Origin: Siphonodentalium dalli
Taxonomy: Eukaryota; Mollusca; Scaphopoda; Gadilida; Siphonodentaliidae
Assembly: GCA_032622095.1 (NCBI GenBank)
Contig: CP136063.1
Span: 34,166,987-34,230,986 of the forward strand
Direction: 5' to 3'
DNA: 64,000 nt
Below the pieces are notes generated by a model. The model searched no databases. It was given only the letters and a program-made list of their open reading frames with translations, and had not been told where the DNA came from. This document shows positions 22,416 to 33,763 of the stretch, in pieces (within the stretch, counting starts at the first letter, position 1; the number at the start of each line of letters is the position of its first letter). The position numbers and the translations under genes are program-made.

Positions 22416-22417
22416 CT

Positions 22418-22795
22418 AGCTGATGTACTCGACTTCGTTCGGGCTATTTAGGGATTTCTTTGTGATCGCCTTCATCTGGGCAGTACCCGGTATATACATA
22501 ATCTGGACAAACTATTTTTCAATTGGTCCAGAAACATGCCTATATCAGCACGTTCGATGACATGGTCGCACGTGAAATTGGACCCGTCCATATTGCTCCC
22601 GGGATCGAAGTAGTCCTACACACAAATTTTAGTCGGATCGGTCAAGGTCCAGAAACATGCATATGAGCGAGGTCAGGTTGACACGTTAAATACCAAATCC
22701 GAGTCGGATCGGTCGAGCAGTGTTCGAGTCTATAACACACATGCTTTCATACACACATACATACATACAGATATTCCAAAAGGTATAATCGATAG
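22418..22795 (+). mobile_element. CTAGCTG-type interspersed element, copy 1
   Basis: Begins ACTAGCTGATGTACTCGACT and continues TCGTTCGGGCT, matching the start of a second element at 33764 (ACTAGCTGGTGGACCCGACT, TCGTCCGGGCT). It contains two related blocks with GTCGGATCGGTC and GTCCAGAAACATGC, and fades out in an ACATACATACA run near 22755. The class is not certain; the conserved CTAGCTG..G.CCCGACTTCGTC start resembles widely distributed non-autonomous retroelements. Confidence 0.5.
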
Positions 22796-22904
22796 CTACA
22801 AGAAATCTATGATAAATAGTTGACGGGCGACCTGATGCATGCATCTTAGTTTTCTTGTTTATAATGATACCTGTTTTAGGGGGTAGCAGGAAGACAGCCC
22901 GATA

Positions 22905-24076
22905 GGGCTAGGATACCCCCGACAATATACACTTCACTCGCACTTGTCATCGACGACCCAAACATAGGAGCGACTATTTTACAGCATGATATCAATAGAC
23001 TAGAATCGTGGTCCTCTAAATGGCTTGTCAAGTTTAATGCTCTAAAAACAGAAGCATTGACATGCACTCGGAAACGTACGAAGCTTGTTCACCCAACGCT
23101 GTTCATGAACCAACAGCCTATTGAAGAAGTAGATACCCATAAACATCTTGGAGTTACTTTGAGTAAAACAGGAAGCTGGGGGCCCCATATTGAACAAGTT
23201 ATGAAAACCGCATGGAAACGCATTTCACTCTTGAGAAAATATCGATTCTATCTCGACAGAGCAGCTCTAGAAAAATGTTATTTTACAATGATAAGGTCAA
23301 TCCTCGAATATTCTTGTGTTGTTTGGGATGGTTGTAGCCAGCAAGAATCTGACAACATCGAAGATATACAATACGAAGCAGCTCGTATTGTGACAGGCGC
23401 GACTAGGTCTGTTAGTAATGTATCTCTTCTTAGAGAAACAAGTTGGGAAACCCTTAAATCACGACGGAAAAAATATAAACTAAAATTATTTTATAAAATG
23501 GTGAAAGGTCAATCACCTGTCTATCTCAGAAACCTAGTTCCTCCTACTCACGGGCAGATATCACAACGTAAAACTAGACAGTCTAGCAAGCTTATGGTCC
23601 CTAGTTTTGACTATGACTATTACAAAAAATCGTTTCTCCCATCAACAACAATTTTGTGGAACAACCTAGACACGAACAAGGTAGCCATGGACTCACTGGC
23701 AACTTTCTCAAATTCTCTGGAACCAAAACGACAGATGACCTCTAAATGGTTATACCACGCTAACACGCGTGAAGCGCAAATTTTGCATGCCCGCCTCAGA
23801 TTAAATTGTAGCAATCTGAATTACCACAAATATTCTAACTTCATTGCCGACCAACCCATGTGTACCTGTGGTGAAGTAGAGGACACAGAACATTATTTAA
23901 TTGAATGCCAATCATACAATGCACAGCGACTGTTATTTATGAACGAATTATCTGATATATGTAACATTACCACCAATATACTTCTACATGGTTCTAATGA
24001 ACTGTCTCAGGAAGATAACATAACGATTTTTCGAGAAGTTCAGAAGTACATTATTCGTACAAAAAGATTTAAATAA
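22905..24076 (+). pseudogene. LINE RT thumb and C-terminal zinc-knuckle region
   Basis: In frame from about 22905 the protein reads SLALVIDDPNIGATILQHDI and then WSSKWLVKFNALKTEAL, the segment that follows YADD in jockey/CR1-group RTs. THKHLGVTLSKTGSWGPHI, then RSILEYSCVVWDGC, is the thumb region (residues about 27-46 and 83-96 from the ATG at 23057). The C-terminal knuckle MCTCGEVEDTEHYLIECQ is near residue 273. The ATG at 23057 is internal. The frame is undamaged for about 390 codons, so this copy is younger than the LINE at 16151. It lacks endonuclease and RT core and cannot act alone. Confidence 0.85.
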
Positions 24077-24491
24077 TTCTTGACCACAAACCAAGGACTT
24101 CCGCTTGAACCACGCACATGTATATCATCTATCATCTAACAGTTATCAAATCGACGCATATCGTCAAAAATCGCGTGAGAAATATAAATATTAATGTTGA
24201 TGCTATTATATATTCGTACAAATCCAATCGATAGTGGTGACGGCTCGGACGCAAACATGCTAGGTCAGAACACAAAATTAGTGCAGAAATTAAAAGCAAT
24301 AGCTTATCATTTACACTCCCCACATCCCCTCCCTATACTGCATATCAGACTCACAAACGTTTGATATGTCACCTCACACTCTTATCTATACCGATCTATA
24401 CTTCGTTCCGATATACTAAATCTATTTTCAATCAATTTCTTTCTATTATTCCATAAGAAAAAAATCTCATTTTGATATATCTATCGATCTA

Positions 24492-24598
24492 GCCCACACT
24501 GTGAGTAGCTAAGTAACATATATACCAACAACGATCTTCTAAAATTAGTATGAACTTAACTACCTATATTATTATGTTATCCTTCTCACAGTGTGGGC
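24492..24598. repeat. Hairpin in LINE 3' region
   Basis: GCCCACACTGTGAG (24492-24505) and its exact reverse complement CTCACAGTGTGGGC (24585-24598) form a 14-bp stem around a 79-base AT-rich loop. It could be a small inverted-repeat insertion or a conserved LINE 3' structure. Confidence 0.75.
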
Positions 24599-24815
24599 CT
24601 ATTCACACGTAATCGGAAACGACCCCCATAAGCTTTATGCTTGATGTCGGATCCCCTCCATAAACCCATATTCATGATTCACATTTTGTAACATTATTGT
24701 ATTGAATTATATGGAATAAATACTGTTTACATCAATATACTGCTTTACCTTATTATGTATTTCTGCCATTGTATAATTCATGTATATTGTAAATAAATTA
24801 TACTATCCTATCCTT

Positions 24816-25180
24816 TATAAGATAATAGAGTAATAGCTTCGCGATGTTCCATCCACAATGTCGACCAGTTGTCTGTCAACAGTTATTATTATTTTACACC
24901 CACGAAACTGTGTCTTTCAATTACTGGTATTGCAAATGAGAATTGTGAATATTGAATTACAATTTAAGTTCATTCATAGCGGTAGTTTACCTTTTATTGA
25001 GAAAATATGACATAATAAATAACGATACTAGTAACCACAGTTCACACCATGCGGGCGAGTGAAAAGTGGCCGACATTCGTGATGTGAAATATACGAAGAT
25101 TCAAATCACGAATTTACCGATCTTGTGTGAGACGGTGGGCCTGTAATGTACAACACTTGGTACCCCAGATAGTACATCTA
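24816..25180. other. Unassigned spacer
   Basis: Nothing recognised. Confidence 0.4.
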
Positions 25181-25187
25181 CGTCGGG

Positions 25188-25255
25188 CCAACGTTGGGCC
25201 AAGGTCATTTCTATCGTTGGGCCAACGTTGGAATCCAACGTTGGGCCAACTATGG
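25188..25255. repeat. GTTGGGCCAACGTTGG palindromic repeats
   Basis: CGGGCCAACGTTGGGCCAA, CGTTGGGCCAACGTTGG and CCAACGTTGGGCCAAC occur within 70 bases. A related GTAGGGCCAACGTTG is at 27295-27310. Such palindromic blocks often mark the ends of inverted-repeat transposons, so a roughly 2.1-kb element spanning 25188-27310 and enclosing the SWIM-like exon is possible. Confidence 0.55.
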
Positions 25256-25342
25256 CAATTCACGCTACTGCCCAGCGGCGATAACCACGCCTGCCATAAA
25301 TTGCCAGACTGAATTATAGCAGGTTAGACATCACACGCCGAT

Positions 25343-25633
25343 ATGTCTGACAACAAGGAACGACGTGTTTCAACTTTGGTGGACTTAACACCAGATTTCG
25401 CTGGATTGTTCTTCAATTCGACTGGCACTTCATTCAAATCGCGACAGCAAGGATACAAGTACTTTAGTGAAGGCTACATACATTCAGTTTCAATGTTTAT
25501 TTGCGACGACAAGCTCTTTATTGGGGCAAATTACCACCGAAGCATGATGAAAAATGAACCTGCACATGGCGTCGATATTGAGATAAATTGTTCGATAATT
25601 TCGGTTATCCACTGTTCTTGTCAAGCTGGATAT
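25343..25633 (+). CDS. SWIM-type zinc-finger protein, N-terminal exon (partial gene)
   Basis: An ATG at 25343 opens 97 codons to a splice donor at 25634 (TAT|GTAACA); unspliced, the frame would end at 25666. Residues about 36-56 (QQGYKYFSEGYIHSVSMF) and the terminal VIHCSCQAG match from memory the entry to a SWIM zinc finger: GYK.F..GH...., a ~40-residue beta segment, then C-x-C-x-AG. SWIM modules (CxC..CxH) bind DNA or protein and, in many invertebrate genes, sit upstream of a YqaJ-type nuclease domain. The second C-x-H half should come from the next exon, which I could not find in the following 1.5 kb, so the gene is partial or dead. The neighbouring palindromic repeats suggest it may ride in a transposon. 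The family call is moderately secure; function in this organism is unknown. Confidence 0.5.
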
Positions 25634-25669
25634 GTAACACATAATAAATATTCAATGTTATTATAATAT

Positions 25670-27150
25670 ATCTCTTCACAATAGACGCACGATCTATCAA
25701 TTTATCGATGGTGTACCATACAATTTCCTTATTTCGATAAAAATTCGAGGACTTGTATGTTTTCATCCGTTGTAGTCAGTTTTTTTTCTTTTTCGAAGAT
25801 GCACCATACTGGTATCAAAAAGTGTTCCATGTCATAATTGATAATTTTCTGGATAACTGATTGTTTTTTCTGAATAATGATACATATTCTAATAGATGGG
25901 CAATATTGGATCCTATACTGGACTTATGAACGTGAACGTAATGATCATATATGGAGATGGTTTTGTCATCGACCGCCTTCAACCTCTTTGACTAAACTAT
26001 CTATATATACGTACGTAGCCGCCCACCATCCTTCCCGATACACCAAAGCATCTGATATTTGATTTTTTCTTTATTAACTCCTTAGTCACTAATTTAGAAT
26101 TTGAAAATACCACGCCTATACAGAAAGTGGGGGCAATGCCATAGACATAGTTCCAATACATACGGCATATATTGCTATATAGTGTTTATATATGTCCTAG
26201 AATAATATAGGGACTGTTTGCCGTGTGTATGGAGCCTCTGTGTGTTGTAACTTGTAATAATTTTCCCACAATGACGTAGAGCAGACCACCCTATTACCAA
26301 GAAGGGCGTTATGGAACAACATCTGTACAATATATAATAATCCCTTTATTTCAGACAAAAAGAACGCCCTTATCCCTGCCACGTGGGTGTGTATGGGCTA
26401 TGTAAAAACGTGACTTATATATCTAAGGAATTAATAAAGACATTTAAATTTAAACGCGTATAGAACAAACATGTTTCAGTATATTGAGAAATTATTTTTC
26501 ATATCACAGTTCCCTAATACTCCATTGGTCTGTCATAATGTTTGTGTATGTAAGTCCACGTATAAATGCCATGAATACCATTTATTCACAAAATGTACCA
26601 ATAAATGCTGTATAATGTACCAAATATAACCATCACAAATCCGAAAGCTACCAGGAAGAGGCGCCCTAATCAGCCTGTATTAATCGACAACAGGTGAATT
26701 TAACAGATGCTGTCATATACTTTGGCCATTTTAGTGTCCCTCTTTCCCCAACAAATCATCCCTTGGAGATTATAACACTATGTGGTCCATTATCTCAAAT
26801 GTGTACATAGTTTGATTTGATAGTTTTAACTAATAAGCTTATCTAGCCCTTCCTAATTCCCTCATCATATTTCCATTTGTCACCTCTCTGGCTCAGCGTG
26901 ACATTTCATAATTTACTAATTCAAAAAGCCCATAGAGCGAAGCTTTCGGATTCTGTTACTGTTATATTATTATATTGTGTCAACTTACATGAAACCAATA
27001 CTCTTTTATACAAAACAAAATCAAAGCGACATAGAGTAAGCCGGTAAAATGAGTCTTTTTGTCTAACCGCCTGTTCGCAGAAGCGACCATTGTTCCAGGC
27101 TGTATAATGCAATTATCTCATTGGCTCACACAGCTAATTGCGGTAGGGTC
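25670..27150. other. Unassigned AT-rich region
   Basis: No second SWIM exon, repeat or conserved motif was recognised. Short frames (for example near 25877 and 26197) look like chance. Confidence 0.4.
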
Positions 27151-27154
27151 AATT

Positions 27155-27310
27155 GCCGCTAGCTCGGCTCGTCGTCGGATCCCGTCGTCAACTCGACCGT
27201 GGTTCGATGTTGAGCCGACGTTGGTGTGCCGTCGGGCACCTGACGTTTAAACGACGTCGAACTAACGGTGTATTCCAATATTAATACGACGTAGGGCCAA
27301 CGTTGTGTTT
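27155..27310. repeat. GTCGTCG/ACGACGT-rich block
   Basis: CGTCGTCGGATCC, CCGTCGTCAAC, GACGTTGG and ACGACGTCG give a GC-rich island of short palindromes in AT-rich surroundings. It ends in GTAGGGCCAACGTTG, which echoes 25188-25255. Confidence 0.45.
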
Positions 27311-27556
27311 GGGCGTTGACATGGACGGATCTAGGCTCCATTCGTACAGACGATTCCCCTCATATTAGGGCGTCCTTATAAATTTAACATCCGCTGAGAT
27401 ACAACATACCAATAAATCTAAAGTCCCACATAATGTTTGCAACTGCAAAGTATTATAATTGGAAATAGCATTCAAATTCACAAATAAAAAATAGATGGAA
27501 ATGAAACATATATAGAACTTTTTAAATAAAGACAAAATGACTAGTTATTGATTTAA

Positions 27557-28075
27557 AGGTGGATTATCTCTTTGTAAACATATGTTATATAGTTACCGGG
27601 GTATAAACTATTAGATTTGAATCGAAGACTCCTGTCCGGAAATGCTTCTATCGATTAACATTAATTTTATTTCGAATATTTTCTGGTCTAAAAAGGTGTG
27701 TTTGTTCCGCTAACGAACAATAGTGGTTGCTGTTAACAGAGACCAGAAATGTTATTGTACAATTTTGTCACAAATAAACGTTAATTATACTCATTATCGC
27801 TTATATATGTGGAACAAAACTATACAAACAATCAATCTGGGACATTTGACGTTCGGTGCGGAGCCATTGGAACAGTCCAGTGCTCTATGTCGCAATATGG
27901 TATCATCCGAATGGTCTGTTCTAAAATGGACACATAAACGGTCCCGATTTAATATTCGAAATAAAATCAATATTAATTGATAGAAGCTTTTCCGGACATA
28001 GGTCTTCAGTTCATATCTATTATTTTATTCCCACGCAACTATATAAAATTTGTTATTTAAAGAGATAATCCATCT
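27557..28075. mobile_element. TTAA-flanked MITE, copy 1
   Basis: The ends AGGTGGATTATCTCTTT and (in reverse) AGATGGATTATCTCTTT are flanked by TTAA at 27553-27556 and 28076-28079. The inverted repeats extend about 125 bp inward, sharing CTGTCCGGAAATGCTTCTAT-like blocks and TTTATTTCGAATATT. TTAA duplication is the piggyBac signature. Two further copies lie at 32650-32976 and 50827-51351. There is no transposase. Confidence 0.88.
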
Positions 28076-28165
28076 TTAAGAATCTTGATCATCCACTCAC
28101 TCTAAAGTAAAATAAGTTTTATTAGTTTCCTGAAAATGAAAATGACATACTGTCTATCTCACAGA

Positions 28166-28806
28166 GTTGTCAATGTTATGAATTGGATACATATCTTGAA
28201 TTACCATGACAACAGAAGCCTATTCTAACCAAGAAGAGCACCGATATTGAGAACTGTTTACGTGTATATTGTCATTGTTGAGTTTGTATACATATAATAG
28301 TTGTGGAATAAATGATTTTTTTTTTACCGCACAATGTCTCTTTCTCTTCCGTAGAATCGGAAATGAGGCTTCGGAATAAAGGAACGACACCCATTAATAA
28401 TACATGGATCTACTCTCCCACAAGAAGACAATAAAGATATCCAAAGCATAACCAAGATACTGTCAAAATGTCAAAGAAACACCCGCGCGCTCTCTCAACC
28501 AATACAGTACATGTACTTTACCGCGCGCTCTCTCAACCAATACAGTACATGTACTTTACCCTCTCAACCAATACAGTACATGTACTTTATCGCGCGCTCT
28601 CTCAACCAATACAGTACATGTACTTTACCGCGCGCTCTCTCAACCAATACAGTACATGCACTTTACCGGTTTTGATGGTTTAATAACACCGACCGGGGAT
28701 GCGCGAGTATGTCAATAGTTGAATGTCACACTCGTGTAGCATTCCACGACCAAAAGACATCAAACTGTACCTGACTGTACTGTCAAATTGTTCAAGGAGA
28801 CACCCG
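28166..28806. repeat. Segmental duplication unit 1 (about 640 bp)
   Basis: From TTATGAATTGGATA to GACACCCGGGCT this block is repeated immediately downstream at 28807-29440 with few changes. Each unit contains a 38-bp minisatellite. Confidence 0.88.
28482..28668. repeat. 38-bp minisatellite, about 5 copies
   Basis: The unit is CGCGCGCTCTCTCAACCAAT followed by ACAGTACATGTACTTTAC. One copy has lost the CGCGCG head. The unit holds the palindrome GTACATGTAC. The 71-codon open frame here only reflects the repeat. Confidence 0.9.
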
Positions 28807-29440
28807 GGCTATGTTATGAATTGGATATATATCGTGATATACCATAACAATAGAAGCATATTCTGAAGAGCACTGATATTGAGAACTGTTTACATGTATA
28901 TTGTCATTGTTAAGTTTGTATACATATAATAGTTGTGAATAAATGGGAGGTTTTTTTACCGCACAATGTCTCTTTCTCTTCCGTAGAATCGGTAATTAGG
29001 CTTCGGAATAAAGGAACGACACCCATTTTATACTACATGGATCTACTCTCCCACAAGAAGACAATAAAGATATATATAGCATAACCAAGATACTGTCAAA
29101 ATGTCAACGAAACACCCGCGCGCCCTCTCAACCAATACAGTACATGTACTTTACCGCGCGCTCTCTCAACCAATACAGTACATGTACTTTACCGCGCGCT
29201 CTCTCAACCAATACAGTACATGTACTTTACCGCGCGCTCTCTCAACCAATACAGTACATGTACTTTACCGCGCGCTCTCTCAACCAATACAGTACATGCA
29301 CTTTACCTGTTTGTATGGTTTAATAACACCGGCCGTGGATGCTCGAGTATGTCAATAGTTGAATGTCACACTCGTGTAGCATTCCACGACAAAAAACATT
29401 AAACTGTACTGTCAAATTGTTCAAATAGACACCCGGGCTC
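28807..29440. repeat. Segmental duplication unit 2
   Basis: Second copy of 28166-28806, offset by about 641 bp. The 38-bp array inside runs from about 29116 to 29307, also about five copies. Confidence 0.88.
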
Positions 29441-30044
29441 TTTCAGTCACTACCGGATTTTGAAGGGCTAATAACATTGGCCGTGGACACGTCAGCGAGC
29501 CAATATTTGGATGACACAATCATGTTAATAACACCGATCGGAGACGAGCGAGAGAGTAAAATTGTCTAGGTTGTCCTCAGGGAGCATTTCGCTACCTTAT
29601 AACGTCGAGATACCGTGTCCACGGGCACATGGGGGCGCCCGGACTCTCCTGTGCGCTCCCGGTCTCTCTCGTGCCCTTTTTGTCTATACGGTATTTTACC
29701 GGATATTGAGGGGTAAATAACATCTGCCGTGGATGCGTCAGCGAGTCAATATTTTGATATCACACACAGGTGGTTTGCACTACCGCGCATCATCGAATAT
29801 ACACGAAGACACGCGGGCTCTCCCGTCCTCGAGATATAGCGTCCACGGGCCATTGGGGCGCATGGGCGGTCTCGGTCGGTCACGGGCTGTCGCTGGCGTT
29901 CCCGGACGGTAATTAGTCACACCGATAGCCATATATACAAATTATATAATACAATTCACGGACGCAAGGAATTCTCAATTTTGTTTGCGACATATACATA
30001 CGTATACCAAGCAGCACGGTACTAAAATATTTGCCCATATACCC
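29441..30044. repeat. Further diverged units of the duplicated block
   Basis: CACCCGGGCTCT, CTACCGGATTTTGAAGGGCTAA, CCGTGGACACGTCAGCGAG and CACCGATCGGAGACGAGCGA echo the ends of the two preceding units (ACACCGGCCGTGGATGCTCG). They recur near 29700 as CCGGATATTGAGGGGTAA and CCGTGGATGCGTCAGCGAG, so older copies trail off downstream. Confidence 0.55.
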
Positions 30045-30121
30045 ATTATGTATATACTCAAATAAGGTTATTATGTATATACTCAAATAAGGTTATTATG
30101 TATATACTCAAATAAGGTTAT
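30045..30121. repeat. 27-bp tandem repeat, three copies
   Basis: TTATGTATATACTCAAATAA plus GGTTA is repeated three times almost perfectly. Confidence 0.9.
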
Positions 30122-31870
30122 TTAATAATAGTAAAGCAATTGTGTCTTCAATTACCAATAAATCCTGGTATTCTATGAAAAAAGTTAATTGTTACTCAAG
30201 GGAAATTCCGGTCGGTTCATCTGGTCGACGCGGGCACGCACCTGTAAAACCTATTTTGTTGAGAACTGTTGTGCATTTCCATAATAAAATATATCCGTTC
30301 TATCTCTATCACAATATTTATATGTGGTTCTTCGAAACAATTGAAAGGTCAGATGACACGGAATCGAACGATATGACACACTAGCGAGCTTTACTAAAAC
30401 AGTTGACACATCTGAGCCAATATGAGAAAAAAAGCCATGTTACCTGACACATTATCAAACATTCTGATAAAATATGTTAAGTGTGTCGGAATAATATGGA
30501 CAAATAGGTCGCCCTGGAAATGTACGTGCTCCGTATGTGCCGTAAGTCTAGACATTTATTGGAAATACTTGACGCTTACGTGAAATTAAATTCCAAATTT
30601 GTGGCAGTGATACCCCCAATTAAAATGAATATGATCTTCGAAATCGAATACTACACTATACAACAGAGTTTGTACTGCGGACGCGTGAACAAATACAAAA
30701 TCGCACGTCCTTGAATATATCTTTGTGTGGGGAAAACATTCGTGAATATTGTATGATACGAAATTTTTTAATACAACTAAAGATACACAACAAAAGGGCT
30801 AATTGACGTTTAATGTACCCGAACATTGTTAGATCCCACACAAGACCGAGCTCAAGAGGTTCTGATTACATGATATCGACCTTCAAAGGAAGAAGTTTTA
30901 GTGCGACCGCTGACGCTGCGATTATAAATCGTATGTGGTGCAAATTACAGGTGGAGAAGCCCAGACATATCGTAGCGATCAAGCAATGTTTGATGTTTTA
31001 CCAGGACAATCATGGCGTAGCCTTGGCAACACACGCTAACAACAAATTCAACCCATTTGACTTCTTCGGGGTGGGGGGACACTTCCAATTGGGTTGAGGC
31101 AGGAAATGGAGTGTTTATAAATGTTTCTTCACGCTGCCATACTCCGACATACATAGAAAAGAGGGCCAATATCACATCGTCTCGGCCACCGCATCGAAAG
31201 TGGCGCATTGTAGATATTGTATAGATATTGTATATATACATGATCTCCTATCCTCATTTGTAAATATGTTGTGTCTCAATACTCATGAAATTGTACAATA
31301 TTAGTTTTAGGATAATAAACTAATTGCATATATTGAATTGAGAATTTGACGTGTACAAAACAATACACAAAATTAAATATATAATTTATTATTCTAGATC
31401 AACATCCAAATTCAACCCCAAAGTAGACCACGATAGGGCAAATGTCAGTAAATAATGCTCTTTTATCTGATAGAACAATGATGGACCTGAGAAATATTTG
31501 AAATTGAAACAAGTTATCTTAGAATTTTCAGAATATTGTTTTGCAAGAGAATATGACAAAATTGAGGGAGGAGAAATCGGGCTATTTTCCTGTGACCACA
31601 GAGTTGATCTGAACTAAAAGCGAAAATCATGTTACGCAACCATTTTCCACTTTTTCATAACACCATACACCGAACCAGTATGGTCACATCCAACACAGGC
31701 CACACAGGCAGTTGTGCCGCCGCCCCCGCCCCCCGCAGATACTTAATTTTATATTCTTTCAACTCTCCAACAACCCGTTAAATCGTACTGGCACCGAATA
31801 ACTTCATAACGAAGGCATGTGCTTGTTTTAAAGATCCGATTTGAAACCAATTAATTCAGAATTCCCAGAT
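30122..31870. other. Unassigned region
   Basis: Open frames of 60-98 codons occur (30142, 30813 and, on the minus strand, 30945), but none shows a motif, a splice partner or a convincing start. A GC-rich purine/pyrimidine patch lies near 31710-31735. Confidence 0.4.
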
Positions 31871-31871
31871 A

Positions 31872-32646
31872 AAAATCGCGAAAGCACACACAATTACCAC
31901 CATTTGTATCGTACATGAATCGCGAAAAAACACACAATCACCACCATTCTTATCACACGTGAATCGCGAAAACACACAAAATCACCACCATTCTTATCGC
32001 ACATGAATCGCGGAAACACACACAATCACCACCATTCTTATCGTACAGCAATCGCGAAAACACACAAAATGACCACCATTCTTATCGCACATGAATCGCG
32101 AATACACACAATCACCACCATTCTTATCACACATGAATCGCGAAACACACACAATCACCACCATTCATATCACACATGAATCGCGAAAAAACACACAATC
32201 ACCACCATTCATATCACACATGAATCGCCAAACACACACAATCACCACCATTCTTATCGCACATGAATCGCCAAACACACACAATCACCACCATTCTTAT
32301 CACACATGAATCGCCAAACACACACAATCACCACCATTCTTATCGCACATGAATCGCCAAACACACACAATCACCACCATTCATATCACACATGAATCGC
32401 GAATACACACAATCACCACCATTTTTATCACACATGAATCGGAAAAAACACACAATCACCACCATTCATATCACACATGAATCGCGAAAACACACACAAT
32501 CACCACCATTAATATCGCACATGAATCGCGAAAATACACACAATCACCATCACTCATATCACACAGTAATCGCAGAAATACCCGCGATCGCCACCATTCG
32601 TAGCACACAGGAATAAAAAAAGACACAATCACCATCACTCATATAT
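31872..32646. repeat. 43-44-bp minisatellite, about 17 copies
   Basis: The unit is roughly ATGAATCGCGAAAACACACA followed by CAATCACCACCATTCTTATCACAC, with frequent single changes (CGCCAAAC, CGGAAAAA). Repeat frames give serial short peptides rich in H, T and N that are not genes. The array abuts a truncated MITE. Confidence 0.92.
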
Positions 32647-32649
32647 AGA

Positions 32650-32976
32650 GCACTGGGTTGTTCCTACGGCTACGCAACGAATGTCAAATGTCACAGATTG
32701 GTTGTTTGTATTGTTTTGTTCTACATATATAAGCGATAATGAGTATAATTAACGTTTATTTGTGACAAAATTGCACAATATAATTTCTGGTCTCTGTTAA
32801 CAGTAACCACTATTGTTCGTTAGCTGAACAAACACACCTCTTTAGACCAGAAAATATTCGAAATAAAATTAATATTAATCGATAGAAGCATTTCCGGACA
32901 GGAGTCTTCGATTCAAATCTAATATTTTATACCCCGGTAACTATATAATACATGTTTACAAAGAGATAATCCACCT
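32650..32976. mobile_element. TTAA-type MITE, copy 2, left-truncated
   Basis: The right end GATAATCCACCT (ending 32976) and the preceding 300 bases match the copies at 27557 and 50827. The left inverted repeat is missing; homology begins where the 44-bp array stops. The right flank is TTAC rather than TTAA. Confidence 0.8.
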
Positions 32977-33762
32977 TTACCTTTACACTACTCATTTTTC
33001 TCAACTTTTAAGCAATTTTTACACGACAAACAGTGGCCGTGAATACACCAGACGAGATGGCGTCCACAATGGCGGTCGTTTTTCACACGAGGCTCTAAGT
33101 GTGACATTATTTTTGTATTTGTTATATTAGCTGATTATTGGAGCAATAGAATGTGCCATTCTTGGGGCCCAGTCCCTTCCGATCCCTCAAAAACTCGATT
33201 TTACAGAACGCTGTATAAAATTTCACCAAAAAAAAACATATGGGATTCAAGTCATACTTCAACAAGAAATGAGCAGGACTATGTAATGCAAGTGAGGTTT
33301 ACATTTACCATGAATAATCCAACACATTGGAACCATAAACACTGTATGCATCACCAGGTTGGACACTCATGATTATATTATACCAGTTCATGTAGATGAG
33401 TCATGTAGCTATTGAGTTGGCTGTATACTTCAAGCAACAATTCATACCATTCACTTTTAAAGGAGCAGGTAATAAATGAAATTTTGGAGCCTATGTTCCA
33501 CTCTCAATACTATTACATGTACTTCAGGCCGTGGCTATCACGATTCTTTCTCACTATTCTGCTAGTCAACATTCAAGTCAATAAGCATGTATCAGCCGTC
33601 CTACATATGTCTACATATATAAACATGACATAACGACAAATGACAAGATGTGACATCAACGTGTCAAAGGCATAAAATTATAACAAAATATTTGCAAATA
33701 TCAGCTTGCCATCTGGGCCTTTTACGCCAGTCACTGGTCACAATTTCGTTATTTTATATATG
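32977..33762. other. Unassigned region
   Basis: Contains CAGACGAGATGGCG..ACAATGGCGG near 33050, weakly like the AAGATGGCNGCC modules. Otherwise nothing recognised. Confidence 0.35.
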
Positions 33763-33763
33763 A

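Larger units (their letters stand above)
22905..24815 (+). mobile_element. 5'-truncated non-LTR retrotransposon, C-terminal half intact
   Basis: The open frame runs from about 22905 to 24076, followed by an untranslated region to about 24815 with AATAAA at 24716 and 24793 and a short TATCCTATCC tail. Homology starts just after the place where the YADD catalytic motif should be, so the break removed the RT core. Confidence 0.8.

Noticed and set aside
28468-29402. Repetitive Leu/Asn/Gln/Tyr frames
   Set aside because: Artefacts of the 38-bp minisatellite and its duplication.
31872-32616. His/Thr/Asn-rich repetitive protein frames
   Set aside because: They follow the 43-44-bp array; length variation of one base between units would break any protein.
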